Assembly: GCA_002402085.1 (NCBI GenBank) | Contig: NVVB01000001.1 | Span: 85,826-91,590 of the forward strand | Origin: Gammaproteobacteria bacterium | GTDB lineage: Bacteria > Pseudomonadota > Gammaproteobacteria > Pseudomonadales > UBA3067 | DNA: 5,765 nt | Direction of reading: 5' to 3' | Shown here: positions 1 through 5,765 of the stretch, piece by piece | Layout: every line of letters starts with the position of its first letter | Position numbering within the stretch: position 1 is the first letter of the stretch | The notes under the pieces: model-generated | The model's input: only the letters and a program-made list of their open reading frames with translations | The model's database searches: none | Told to the model about the DNA's origin: nothing | Program-made: the position numbers and the translations under genes

Positions 1-3000
1 GGTGTGGTTGGGCCGACGAGTCGCACAGCGACCATGTCTCCGGACGTTAACAATCCAAGCTATCGAAATGTCACTTTCGACGAACTCGTGACGAACTATT
101 ACACCGCCACCGAGGCGCTGGTTAAAGGTGGTAGCGATATCATCTTAATCGAAACAGTCTTTGATACGCTCAACGCCAAGGCGGCCATCTTTGCAGTACA
201 GAAATATTTCAAAGATTCAGGCGAAGAACTGCCGATAATGATTTCCGGCACGATTACTGATGCCAGCGGCCGTACACTTTCAGGACAAACCTGCGAAGCA
301 TTTTGGTATTCCGTTGCCCATGCCAAACCCCTATCTATTGGGCTCAATTGCGCCCTAGGTGCGGCTGAACTACGCCCTTATATAGAGACACTGTCCAAAA
401 TATCAACGTCCTACGTTAGCGCACATCCTAATGCCGGCCTGCCCAATGAATTTGGTGAATACGACGAAACTCCCGAAGAAATGGTTGCCATCGTCGAAGA
501 ATTTGCCGCCAGTCAATTCGTTAATATCATTGGCGGCTGCTGCGGCACAAGCCCAGCCCATATCCGCGCTATAGCCGACGCAGTAGCCAAACACCCGCGC
601 AGACAAAAACCAGACTTGGCCCCGCGTTGTCACTTAAGTGGTTTAGAGCCCTACAGCATTGGCGACGACACCTTGTTTGTAAACGTTGGAGAAAGAACCA
701 ACGTTACAGGATCGAAACGCTTCGCTCGCCTCATCATAGAGGAAGATTTTGACACGGCTCTTGAGGTTGCTTTACAACAAGTTGAAGCAGGCGCGCCTAT
801 CATCGATATCAATATGGATGAGGGCATGCTTGAGTCCAAGCAAGCCATGGTCACCTTTCTTAATTTAATCGCGTCCGAGCCAGACATCTGCCGTGTACCG
901 ATTATGATCGACTCCTCCAAATGGGAGATCATCGAAGCCGGACTGCAATGCATTCAAGGCAAAGGCATTGTTAACTCCATCAGTATGAAGGAAGGTAAAC
1001 AAGAGTTTATCGAAAAAGCTGAACTGTGCATGCAATATGGTGCCGCCGTGATTGTCATGGCCTTTGACGAAGATGGGCAAGCCGATACTGAGCAACGCAA
1101 GATTGAAATTTGCGAAAAATCCTACCGAATATTGGTCGATGAAGTGGGCTTTCCCCCGCAAGACATTATCTTTGACCCGAATATCTTTGCCGTTGCCACA
1201 GGGATCGACGAACACAATAATTACGCTGTCGACTTCATCAATGCCTGTAAATACATTCGCGCAAACCTACCCCATGCAAAAATTTCAGGCGGCGTCAGTA
1301 ACGTCTCCTTTTCCTTCCGTGGCAACAACCCCGTGCGAGAAGCCATTCATGCGGTTTTTCTTTATCATGCGATAAAAGCCGGTCTTAACATGGGTATCGT
1401 AAACGCAGGCCAACTTGCAATTTACGAAGACATCCCTGCCGACCTAAAAGAAGCGGTAGAAGATGTAATTCTAAATCGCCGACCTGATGGCACCGACCGC
1501 TTGTTAGAAGTCGCTGAACAGTACCGAGGCGGTCCCGGCGCGAAGGCAAAAACAGAAGACTTATCCTGGCGAGAATTAGCAGTAGAAAAACGTCTTGCCC
1601 ACGCATTGGTCAAAGGCATCAACACCTATATCATTGAAGATACCGAAGAAGCAAGATTGCAAGCCAAGCGCCCTGTAGAAGTGATTGAAGGCCCTTTAAT
1701 GGATGGCATGAATGTCGTCGGCGACCTATTTGGTGATGGCAAAATGTTCCTGCCCCAAGTAGTTAAAAGCGCTCGGGTCATGAAACAATCGGTCGCCCAT
1801 TTAGTGCCCTTCATTGAAGCTGAAAAAGGCGAAGGACGAAAATCTAAAGGCAAGATATTAATGGCCACTGTAAAAGGTGACGTTCATGACATTGGGAAGA
1901 ATATTGTTGGTGTTGTCTTGCAGTGTAATGGTTACGAAGTGGTCGACCTAGGCGTCATGGTCGCCGCTGAAACCATACTAAAAACAGCGAAAGAAGAATC
2001 CGTAGACATCATCGGACTTAGCGGTCTAATCACCCCGTCGCTGGATGAAATGGTTCATCTCGCTAAAGAAATGCAACGCCAAGATTTCCACTTACCTTTG
2101 CTGATCGGTGGAGCCACCTGCTCCAAAGCCCATACCGCAGTAAAAATAGAACCACAGTACACCAATGACATTACCGTCTACGTGCCAGATGCATCGCGTA
2201 GTGTCGGGGTTGCTACCCAACTGCTAAGCGACAAGCTTAAACCGACTTTCGTTGAGGAACGACGCGTAGAATATGAAGGCGTGCGCGAACGAAACAAAAA
2301 TCGTACTGCAAAAGCGCAACGAGTGACCATTGCCGCCGCACGAGAGAAATCGTTCACCATTGACTGGCAAAATTACACACCACCAAAACCCCAGTTTACT
2401 GGCATTAAGGTATTCGAAGATTACGATTTAAAGTCACTTAAAGACTTTATTGATTGGACCCCGTTCTTCATTACCTGGGACCTTGCGGGCAGATACCCTA
2501 AAATCCTTACCGACGAAGTAGTCGGCGAAGCAGCGACACAGCTCTTCAACGACGCGGTCATTATGCTGGATAAACTTATTGATCAAAGTTTAATAAAAGC
2601 CAGGGGTGTTATCGGGTTTTGGCCTGCCAACCGTATTAGCAGTGACGACATCCAGCTCTATCAAGATGACGCGCGTACAGAACCGTTAGACAAAATTCAC
2701 TTTTTGCGCCAACAACACGACAAAAAAGTCAAAAAAGAAAGCCTTTGCTTAGCTGACTTTATTGCTCCTGCTGATAGCAACCAAGCGGATTATATTGGCG
2801 GCTTTGCGGTCACTACAGGCATCAATGCAGACGAAATTGCTAAAGCGTATGAGGACGACGAGGACGATTACAACAGCATCATGGTCAAAGCCTTGGCCGA
2901 TCGTCTAGCTGAAGCCTTCGCGGAACAGATGCACCTTAGAGTGCGTAAAGAGTTCTGGGGATACGCCTCCGCTGAAGCACTGGATAATCAGCAATTAATA

Positions 3001-3306
3001 AAAGAAAAGTATCAGGGTATACGCCCCGCTCCGGGTTATCCTGCATGTCCCGAGCACACTGAAAAAGGCACCTTATTCAAATTGCTCGACGCAGAAATTA
3101 AAGCGGGGATTTCTTTAACTGACCACTACGCCATGTGGCCAGCGGCTTCAGTGAGCGGTTATTACTTCTCTCACCCCGATAGTAAATATTTTGGCGTAGG
3201 AAAAATTAATAAAGACCAAGTTGAGGACTATGCTGCTCGAAAAGACATGACTCTCAGCGAAGCTGAACGATGGCTCAGCCCTAACCTCGCGTACAACCCA
3301 GATTAA
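1..3306 (+). CDS. metH: Cobalamin-dependent methionine synthase, 5'-truncated by window edge
   Basis: Transfers a methyl group from 5-methyltetrahydrofolate to homocysteine through cob(I)alamin, making methionine and tetrahydrofolate in the cytoplasm. The frame is open from base 1, and about 130 N-terminal residues lie outside (1101 residues seen; E. coli MetH has 1227). Counting codon 1 at base 1: homocysteine barrel to about residue 200, with zinc ligands Cys117 and Cys180-Cys181 (E. coli Cys247, 310, 311); pterin barrel about 220-490, with GERTNV at 230 and DEG at 273; cap helices about 520-610, with Phe577 and Phe583; cobalamin domain with the DxHxxG motif, whose His629 (bases 1885-1887) matches the cobalt ligand His759, and Ser680 matching Ser810; AdoMet reactivation domain to the end, with [11 protein letters not shown] near 868 and [10 protein letters not shown] at 1008. 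All key residues are intact and no frameshift is seen. A strong terminator follows, so it probably ends its transcription unit. Identity is essentially certain. Confidence 0.98.
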   Translation, partial: GVVGPTSRTATMSPDVNNPSYRNVTFDELVTNYYTATEALVKGGSDIILIETVFDTLNAKAAIFAVQKYFKDSGEELPIMISGTITDASGRTLSGQTCEAFWYSVAHAKPLSIGLNCALGAAELRPYIETLSKISTSYVSAHPNAGLPNEFGEYDETPEEMVAIVEEFAASQFVNIIGGCCGTSPAHIRAIADAVAKHPRRQKPDLAPRCHLSGLEPYSIGDDTLFVNVGERTNVTGSKRFARLIIEEDFDTALEVALQQVEAGAPIIDINMDEGMLESKQAMVTFLNLIASEPDICRVPIMIDSSKWEIIEAGLQCIQGKGIVNSISMKEGKQEFIEKAELCMQYGAAVIVMAFDEDGQADTEQRKIEICEKSYRILVDEVGFPPQDIIFDPNIFAVATGIDEHNNYAVDFINACKYIRANLPHAKISGGVSNVSFSFRGNNPVREAIHAVFLYHAIKAGLNMGIVNAGQLAIYEDIPADLKEAVEDVILNRRPDGTDRLLEVAEQYRGGPGAKAKTEDLSWRELAVEKRLAHALVKGINTYIIEDTEEARLQAKRPVEVIEGPLMDGMNVVGDLFGDGKMFLPQVVKSARVMKQSVAHLVPFIEAEKGEGRKSKGKILMATVKGDVHDIGKNIVGVVLQCNGYEVVDLGVMVAAETILKTAKEESVDIIGLSGLITPSLDEMVHLAKEMQRQDFHLPLLIGGATCSKAHTAVKIEPQYTNDITVYVPDASRSVGVATQLLSDKLKPTFVEERRVEYEGVRERNKNRTAKAQRVTIAAAREKSFTIDWQNYTPPKPQFTGIKVFEDYDLKSLKDFIDWTPFFITWDLAGRYPKILTDEVVGEAATQLFNDAVIMLDKLIDQSLIKARGVIGFWPANRISSDDIQLYQDDARTEPLDKIHFLRQQHDKKVKKESLCLADFIAPADSNQADYIGGFAVTTGINADEIAKAYEDDEDDYNSIMVKALADRLAEAFAEQMHLRVRKEFWGYASAEALDNQQLIKEKYQGIRPAPGYPACPEHTEKGTLFKLLDAEIKAGISLTDHYAMWPAASVSGYYFSHPDSKYFGVGKINKDQVEDYAARKDMTLSEAERWLSPNLAYNPD

Positions 3307-3340
3307 GGCCCTACGACTGCGAGCATCTATAAAGCGCTAT

Positions 3341-3369
3341 GCGGCAATAAAGGACAAATTGCCGCTTTT
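3341..3369 (+). terminator. Intrinsic terminator of metH
   Basis: A perfect 8-bp stem, GCGGCAAT (3341-3348) with ATTGCCGC (3358-3365), encloses a 9-base loop and is followed at once by TTTT (3366-3369). It lies 34 bases after the metH stop codon. The GC-rich stem and T-run are the normal pattern of Rho-independent termination for rightward transcripts. The left side has no matching A-run, so it is probably one-directional. Confidence 0.88.
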
Positions 3370-3401
3370 CACATGATGTCATTTAGTTACAGATACATTG
3401 A

Positions 3402-3440
3402 ACTAGATTTCCACTAGACTAAGTCGTGCCTCGCGACTAG
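3402..3440. repeat. Short direct and inverted repeats (ACTAGA, AGTCG/CGACT)
   Basis: ACTAGA occurs at 3402-3407 and again at 3413-3418, 11 bases apart, about one helical turn. Directly after it, AGTCG (3422-3426) and CGACT (3434-3438) form a 5-bp stem with a 7-base loop. No gene is visible here. The spacing would suit a DNA-binding protein, but words this short also occur by chance, so a role in control of the downstream gene is a guess. Confidence 0.3.
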
Positions 3441-3485
3441 CAAGTCACAAAACAACAACAATAGACTTAATCCCAAAGTTTTAGC

Positions 3486-3532
3486 CGACTAATCGCTTGT
3501 ATATTTGGGCGTTGATTTTTAACGCTTAGTCG
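3486..3532. repeat. Inverted repeat CGACTAA / TTAGTCG at the 3579 gene promoter
   Basis: CGACTAA (3486-3492) and its exact complement TTAGTCG (3526-3532) are separated by 33 bases. The right arm falls between the proposed -35 and -10 elements, a position from which a bound protein could block polymerase. An inner stem GCGTT (3509-3513) with AACGC (3521-3525) abuts the right arm, so the region could also fold as a branched hairpin. Related words occur at 3434-3440 (CGACTAG) and 4418-4424 (CGACTAA). A role as operator is inferred only. Confidence 0.4.
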
Positions 3533-3544
3533 CCAAACTATAAT
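3516..3544 (+). promoter_or_regulatory. Probable sigma-70 promoter of the metal-protein gene
   Basis: A perfect -10 hexamer TATAAT lies at 3539-3544. The best-spaced -35 is TTTTTA at 3516-3521 (17-base spacer), which is a weak match, so the promoter may need an activator or rely on its AT-rich surroundings. Transcription would start near 3551, giving a leader of about 28 bases before the ATG at 3579. Because metH ends with a terminator, the downstream gene needs a promoter in this gap. Confidence 0.55.
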
Positions 3545-3563
3545 AATCAAATTAAAACTGTTT

Positions 3564-3568
3564 GAGGA
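3564..3568 (+). promoter_or_regulatory. Ribosome binding site for the 3579 gene
   Basis: GAGGA at 3564-3568 stands 10 bases before the ATG at 3579, a slightly long but workable spacing. It supports this ATG over the next in-frame Met codon at 3624, which would remove the conserved-looking N-terminal segment. Confidence 0.6.
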
Positions 3569-3578
3569 CACTTGCCGC

Positions 3579-4412
3579 ATGGAACGATCCGCTCCAAGTT
3601 CCGTTGAAATTAAAGCTCGACGAATGAACTTCCAACACACTGAAAACAAGCCTCGTTATTGGCACCATGGTGATGCTTTCATGACTCACGCGCTCACCAG
3701 TGCTTCTATCTTCTTCCCAGAAGGCGAACGTTTTTTTATACGTTCGGTACGTAATTACCAAGACCAGGTCAGCGACCCAAAATTACAAGAAGACATTAAA
3801 GGCTTTATTGCCCAGGAAGCCACCCACGGCCACGAGCACACCAAATATAACGCCGACATTGTTAAGCAAGGGTATGGCTTTTTACGACCCGTCGAACGAC
3901 AAGTCAAAGTAGGCTTAGCACTGCTAAACAAATACACACCGAAGCAATTTCAACTTGCGATCACGGTCGCCCTTGAGCACATCACCGCCATAAGCGCCGG
4001 AATGTTATTAGCCTACCCACAATTAATGGAAGGAGTCGCACCAGAGCATCAAGAGATTTGGCTTTGGCATGCCGTGGAAGAAACCGAACACAAAGGCGTC
4101 GCATTTGATGTCTACAACGAAGTCGGTGGGCAGTATTGGGTGCGTGTTTTAGCCCTACTATTAGCAACACTGTCCTTTATACCGGCGGTTTTCCTATTAT
4201 TAGGCAGATTTCTTTGGATAGACAAAAAGCTGACCAGACAAACCTGGCAAGAGCTTAAAAATTACCATCAAGGGAAATCCTTTATCTTTAAGGAGGTTGG
4301 AGGGCACTACCTAGACTATTACCGTAAAGACTTTCATCCGTGGGAAGTTCAAAATCAGCAACACATTGAAGATTGGAAAGCCCAGAATGACCGCCAAACC
4401 ATTACTATTTAA
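3579..4412 (+). CDS. Predicted metal-dependent hydrolase family protein (COG3687/PF10118-like), membrane-anchored
   Basis: A 277-residue protein recognised as a member of the 'predicted metal-dependent hydrolase' family by PEGERFFI (47-54), FIAQEATHGHEH (76-87), ALEH (131-134) and HAVEETEHKGVAFD (164-177). The family's substrate is not known to me. The acidic and histidine residues follow a ferritin-like di-metal layout: Glu48 or Glu50, then Glu80-x2-His83, Glu133, and Glu168-x2-His171, on segments predicted to be helical, so iron or manganese binding is likely and oxidase, oxygenase or hydrolase activity all remain possible. Residues about 187-213 form one strongly hydrophobic segment that probably anchors the protein in the inner membrane; the metal core before it and a charged tail of about 64 residues follow. 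No signal peptide is seen, which suggests a cytoplasmic core. Length fits the family. It appears to be a single-gene unit with its own promoter. Confidence 0.85.
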   Translation: MERSAPSSVEIKARRMNFQHTENKPRYWHHGDAFMTHALTSASIFFPEGERFFIRSVRNYQDQVSDPKLQEDIKGFIAQEATHGHEHTKYNADIVKQGYGFLRPVERQVKVGLALLNKYTPKQFQLAITVALEHITAISAGMLLAYPQLMEGVAPEHQEIWLWHAVEETEHKGVAFDVYNEVGGQYWVRVLALLLATLSFIPAVFLLLGRFLWIDKKLTRQTWQELKNYHQGKSFIFKEVGGHYLDYYRKDFHPWEVQNQQHIEDWKAQNDRQTITI

Positions 4413-4437
4413 CCGTGCGACTAAAGAAAAATTAAAG

Positions 4438-4457
4438 CCGCGCCGACTTTGTCGCGG
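4438..4457 (-). terminator. Probable intrinsic terminator for the leftward lipoprotein transcript
   Basis: Read on the minus strand, CCGCGAC (4457-4451) pairs with GTCG plus CGG (4447-4444 and 4440-4438) around an AAA loop, with a 3-base bulge; a 1-base bulge gives a 6-bp alternative. A U-rich stretch follows at once (complement of 4424-4437: three T, AA, five T, C, three T). It lies about 140 bases after the lipoprotein stop codon. On the plus strand the following bases are only a mixed TC tract, so termination in that direction would be weaker. Confidence 0.5.
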
Positions 4458-4518
4458 GTCTCTCTAATTGTATTCGAATCCCTTAACAAAGCATTCAAAT
4501 ATAATTAGAGAGCGCGAC
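4451..4518. repeat. Large imperfect inverted repeat between convergent genes
   Basis: The 20-base left arm (4460-4479) matches the complement of the right arm (4493-4512) at 18 of 20 positions; both differences are transitions, so one forms a G-U pair on each strand. Outside these, GTCGCG (4451-4456) pairs with CGCGAC (4513-4518), with three unpaired bases (4457-4459) on the left. The loop is 13 bases (4480-4492). No T-run follows either outer arm, so it is not a standard terminator. It could be a miniature transposable element, a dispersed palindromic element, or a 3'-end hairpin protecting the transcripts of the two convergent genes. Confidence 0.75.
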
Positions 4519-4596
4519 GCATGTGCCAAGAGAAAACGGTCATAGAATAAAATTGGTCGGAATGAATGCCTACGATCCAAGTTAAAACACCCACCC

Positions 4597-5055
4597 TTAG
4601 ATTTCCATTAACTTCATTTCATTGCCGAACTCATCGATAAATCGAATTTCATGCCCGTGAATTTTTCCCTTCGGGCTGACCAGTAGGGACTCTAAGGTTT
4701 GTCCATGTGAATAGGTCACTCGATATAACAACTGAATCGCTGAATCATTTTTATTACTAAAAGCAGCGCGCCATTGCACTAACTGATGATCTTCATGTTG
4801 ACCCGCAATAGTTTTCACGTTGTCCAACATGGCGCGTAACGTATCAATACTGCTGGACTCAAAGTAACGGGGTGAATAAAAATTTAGCGCATCATCATAT
4901 CGCTGCTGTTCAATTGTTAAATAATATTTATCAATGCCTTTTTTGGCCTTTGCCATATTATTCAATGTATACGTAACACAACCCGACAAACTAACACCGA
5001 CTAATAGCGCTAATACCAATAAAGAACACCGATGAATAATTCCTTTCAATTGCAT
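4597..5055 (-). CDS. Small putative outer-membrane lipoprotein, unknown function
   Basis: A 152-residue protein starting with a lipoprotein signal peptide: MQLKG and an early His-Arg, a hydrophobic core at about 11-22, and the lipobox LSGC with the lipidated Cys26. Residue +2 after the Cys is Val, not Asp, so Lol-dependent sorting to the outer membrane is expected. The mature part (about 127 residues) has predicted helices at about 34-60 and 70-85, then alternating strands (about 93-100, 105-117, 121-140), a helix-then-sheet order like small NTF2-type domains such as those in several DUF families; that fold call is an inference and I do not recognise a named family. The ATG at 5055 is preceded by AAGGG only three bases away, unusually close, but no better start precedes the signal peptide. 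It follows the sortase on the same strand after 149 bases, with its own likely promoter. Confidence 0.85.
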   Translation of the reverse strand: MQLKGIIHRCSLLVLALLVGVSLSGCVTYTLNNMAKAKKGIDKYYLTIEQQRYDDALNFYSPRYFESSSIDTLRAMLDNVKTIAGQHEDHQLVQWRAAFSNKNDSAIQLLYRVTYSHGQTLESLLVSPKGKIHGHEIRFIDEFGNEMKLMEI

Positions 5056-5102
5056 AAACCCTTGTAATTAACGTTGCTTAGCAGTATTTAAGCTACTTAG
5101 AA

Positions 5103-5111
5103 AGTATAACA
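5103..5111 (-). promoter_or_regulatory. Extended -10 promoter of the lipoprotein gene
   Basis: On the minus strand, TG-T-TATACT (5111 to 5103) matches the extended -10 pattern TGnTATAAT with one mismatch. No good -35 element lies at the usual distance, which extended -10 promoters tolerate. Transcription would begin near 5096, leaving a leader of about 40 bases before the ATG at 5055. Confidence 0.5.
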
Positions 5112-5126
5112 CAGGGGATTAGCGCA

Positions 5127-5171
5127 TTAGTTCAGCTTGTTAACTTGGCTTATTTCATTGGGCCAGGCCAT
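5127..5171 (-). CDS. Possible 14-residue micro-ORF with a good Shine-Dalgarno
   Basis: On the minus strand GGAGAG (5184-5179) stands 7 bases before an ATG (5171-5169) that opens a 14-residue frame, MAWPNEISQVNKLN, ending in TAA at 5129-5127. It lies between the sortase stop and the proposed lipoprotein promoter, so it would be translated only from a transcript continuing out of the sortase gene. An ORF this short arises easily by chance and has no recognisable function; only the quality and spacing of the ribosome binding site make it worth listing. Confidence 0.2.
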   Translation of the reverse strand: MAWPNEISQVNKLN

Positions 5172-5187
5172 TTAGATTCTCTCCACA

Positions 5188-5203
5188 ACTGGCTTCAGCC
5201 AGT
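5188..5203 (-). terminator. Hairpin directly after the sortase stop codon
   Basis: ACTGGC (5188-5193) and GCCAGT (5198-5203) form a perfect 6-bp stem with a 4-base loop, which can lengthen by two pairs past a bulged base into the stop codon. It starts one base after the sortase TGA (5207-5205). No T-run follows on the minus strand, so it is at best a weak intrinsic terminator; it may instead slow 3' decay of the sortase mRNA. Confidence 0.35.
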
Positions 5204-5204
5204 G

Positions 5205-5765
5205 TCAATACGGCTCAGCAATCACTAAAACCCTTAAGGTATTTCCCGATTCAACCCCCCAAAACGGATAGCAAGCCACCAACACAATCACCGAATGATC
5301 TGATTCTAAAAGTAATTTGGAACTTGAAATGTCAGTAATTTGCATCCCTGTCACCCGATAACGAATGGCTTTCCCCGTGGGCAGTTGTAACCAGACCTCA
5401 TCCCTCAAATGTGATTGTTCAAGAAACTTAAAATGTGTATCTTTATGCCCGCCAATGACGGATACACCGTTCTCTCCTAACAATGCACTGCCTGCTAGAT
5501 GACTAGGCCCAAACGCCATGCTACGCCCAGAGCCATGATTCAATACGATTAAGTCTCTTGTTTGATCGGGAAACACAAGCCTTGCTACCGGCCAACTATC
5601 AGACCAAGACCCTAATTTTTCCACTAGGCTAGCGCCATATTTCATTGCTTGATGATCCTGTTGCAACGTATTCTGCCATGCTTTATCTAGAAACATTTGT
5701 GCTATCTCCGCCCTTCCGTAAATAAAACCCACCTGAATAAAATTCAAAACTGCTAGCGCTAACAT
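5205..5765 (-). CDS. Class GN (marine proteobacterial) sortase, N-terminus probably cut by window edge
   Basis: A cysteine transpeptidase expected to cleave the C-terminal sorting signal of a dedicated partner protein at the cell envelope. Of 186 visible residues, the first 16 or so are hydrophobic and look like the end of an N-terminal membrane anchor. Then come SWPVARL (57-63), typical of the start of the sortase barrel, FGPSHLAGSALLGENG (85-100), GGHKDTHF with catalytic His107, LVACYPF with catalytic Cys165, and NTLRVLV with catalytic Arg178. The His-Cys-Arg triad is complete, but the motif before the Cys is VLVAC instead of the usual TLxTC. A Met codon sits exactly at base 5765, yet family members usually have a few more basic and hydrophobic residues before this point, so the real start is probably outside. 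The family normally lies next to a gene for its target protein with VIT and von Willebrand A domains, which would be beyond the right edge. Confidence 0.92.
   Translation of the reverse strand: MLALAVLNFIQVGFIYGRAEIAQMFLDKAWQNTLQQDHQAMKYGASLVEKLGSWSDSWPVARLVFPDQTRDLIVLNHGSGRSMAFGPSHLAGSALLGENGVSVIGGHKDTHFKFLEQSHLRDEVWLQLPTGKAIRYRVTGMQITDISSSKLLLESDHSVIVLVACYPFWGVESGNTLRVLVIAEPY

Noticed and set aside
865..1215. Long antisense open frame inside metH (116 codons, minus strand)
   Set aside because: It is a shadow of the metH codon pattern, has no recognisable motif, and metH is fully conserved across it. The same applies to the other antisense and off-frame stretches in metH.
2720..2737. Two AAAAAAG runs in metH resembling a dnaX-type slippery site
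   Set aside because: The runs are read as AAA AAA G in the metH frame, not in the A AAA AAG register needed for -1 slippage, and the protein continues normally with conserved residues.
3725..3746. CGAACG / CGTTCG inverted repeat with a T7 run in its loop, near the start of the metal-protein gene
   Set aside because: It encodes the conserved GERFFIRS stretch, so the bases are explained by the protein. A run of seven T is short for phase variation, and no off-frame allele is suggested.
3552..3761. Minus-strand open frame overlapping the start of the metal-protein gene
   Set aside because: It is antisense to conserved coding sequence and crosses the proposed ribosome binding site; it shows no family resemblance.
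4591..4600. G-rich stretch with TTTT after the lipoprotein stop (minus strand) as a terminator
   Set aside because: No stem-forming inverted repeat precedes the T-run; the hairpin with a U-rich tail further on is a better candidate.
5076..5093. GCTTA / TAAGC stem in the lipoprotein leader as a riboswitch or attenuator
   Set aside because: Only five base pairs with an AT-rich stem and no further conserved-looking structure in a leader of about 40 bases.
5161..5171. GGCC-AG-GCC palindromic word
   Set aside because: The arms are too close to form a stable hairpin and the bases lie within the possible micro-ORF; likely chance.

Overview
The window looks like chromosomal DNA of a marine or aquatic gammaproteobacterium. 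The methionine synthase reads very much like the Escherichia coli protein from end to end, base composition is moderate, and the right-hand gene belongs to a sortase class that is typical of marine Proteobacteria. I cannot name a genus. No insertion sequence, CRISPR array, tRNA or rRNA gene is visible.

Layout: (1) bases 1-3306, plus strand, hold the 3' nine-tenths of metH, cut at the left edge and followed by a strong intrinsic terminator. (2) Bases 3307-3578 are a regulatory-looking gap with repeated CGACTA-type words, a perfect TATAAT box and short inverted repeats. (3) Bases 3579-4412, plus strand, encode a membrane-anchored protein of the 'predicted metal-dependent hydrolase' family whose Glu/His spacing is that of a ferritin-like di-metal protein. 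(4) Bases 4413-4596, between convergent genes, hold a GC-rich hairpin with a U-rich tail (leftward) and a large imperfect inverted repeat of about 68 bp. (5) Bases 4597-5055, minus strand, encode a small lipoprotein. (6) Bases 5056-5204 hold a likely extended -10 promoter, a possible 14-codon ORF with a good Shine-Dalgarno sequence, and a hairpin next to the sortase stop codon. (7) Bases 5205-5765, minus strand, encode a class GN (marine proteobacterial) sortase that reaches the right edge and probably begins outside the window.

The genes do not form one pathway. metH is a core housekeeping gene in its own transcription unit. The metal-protein gene appears to have its own promoter. The sortase is expected to work with a dedicated target protein normally encoded next to it, which here would lie beyond base 5765. 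The lipoprotein follows the sortase on the same strand but seems to have its own promoter, so a functional link is only a possibility. The least explained elements are the large inverted repeat at 4451-4518, the repeated CGACTAA words around the metal-protein promoter, and the altered TLxTC motif of the sortase. I did not find convincing evidence of a wholly new system.
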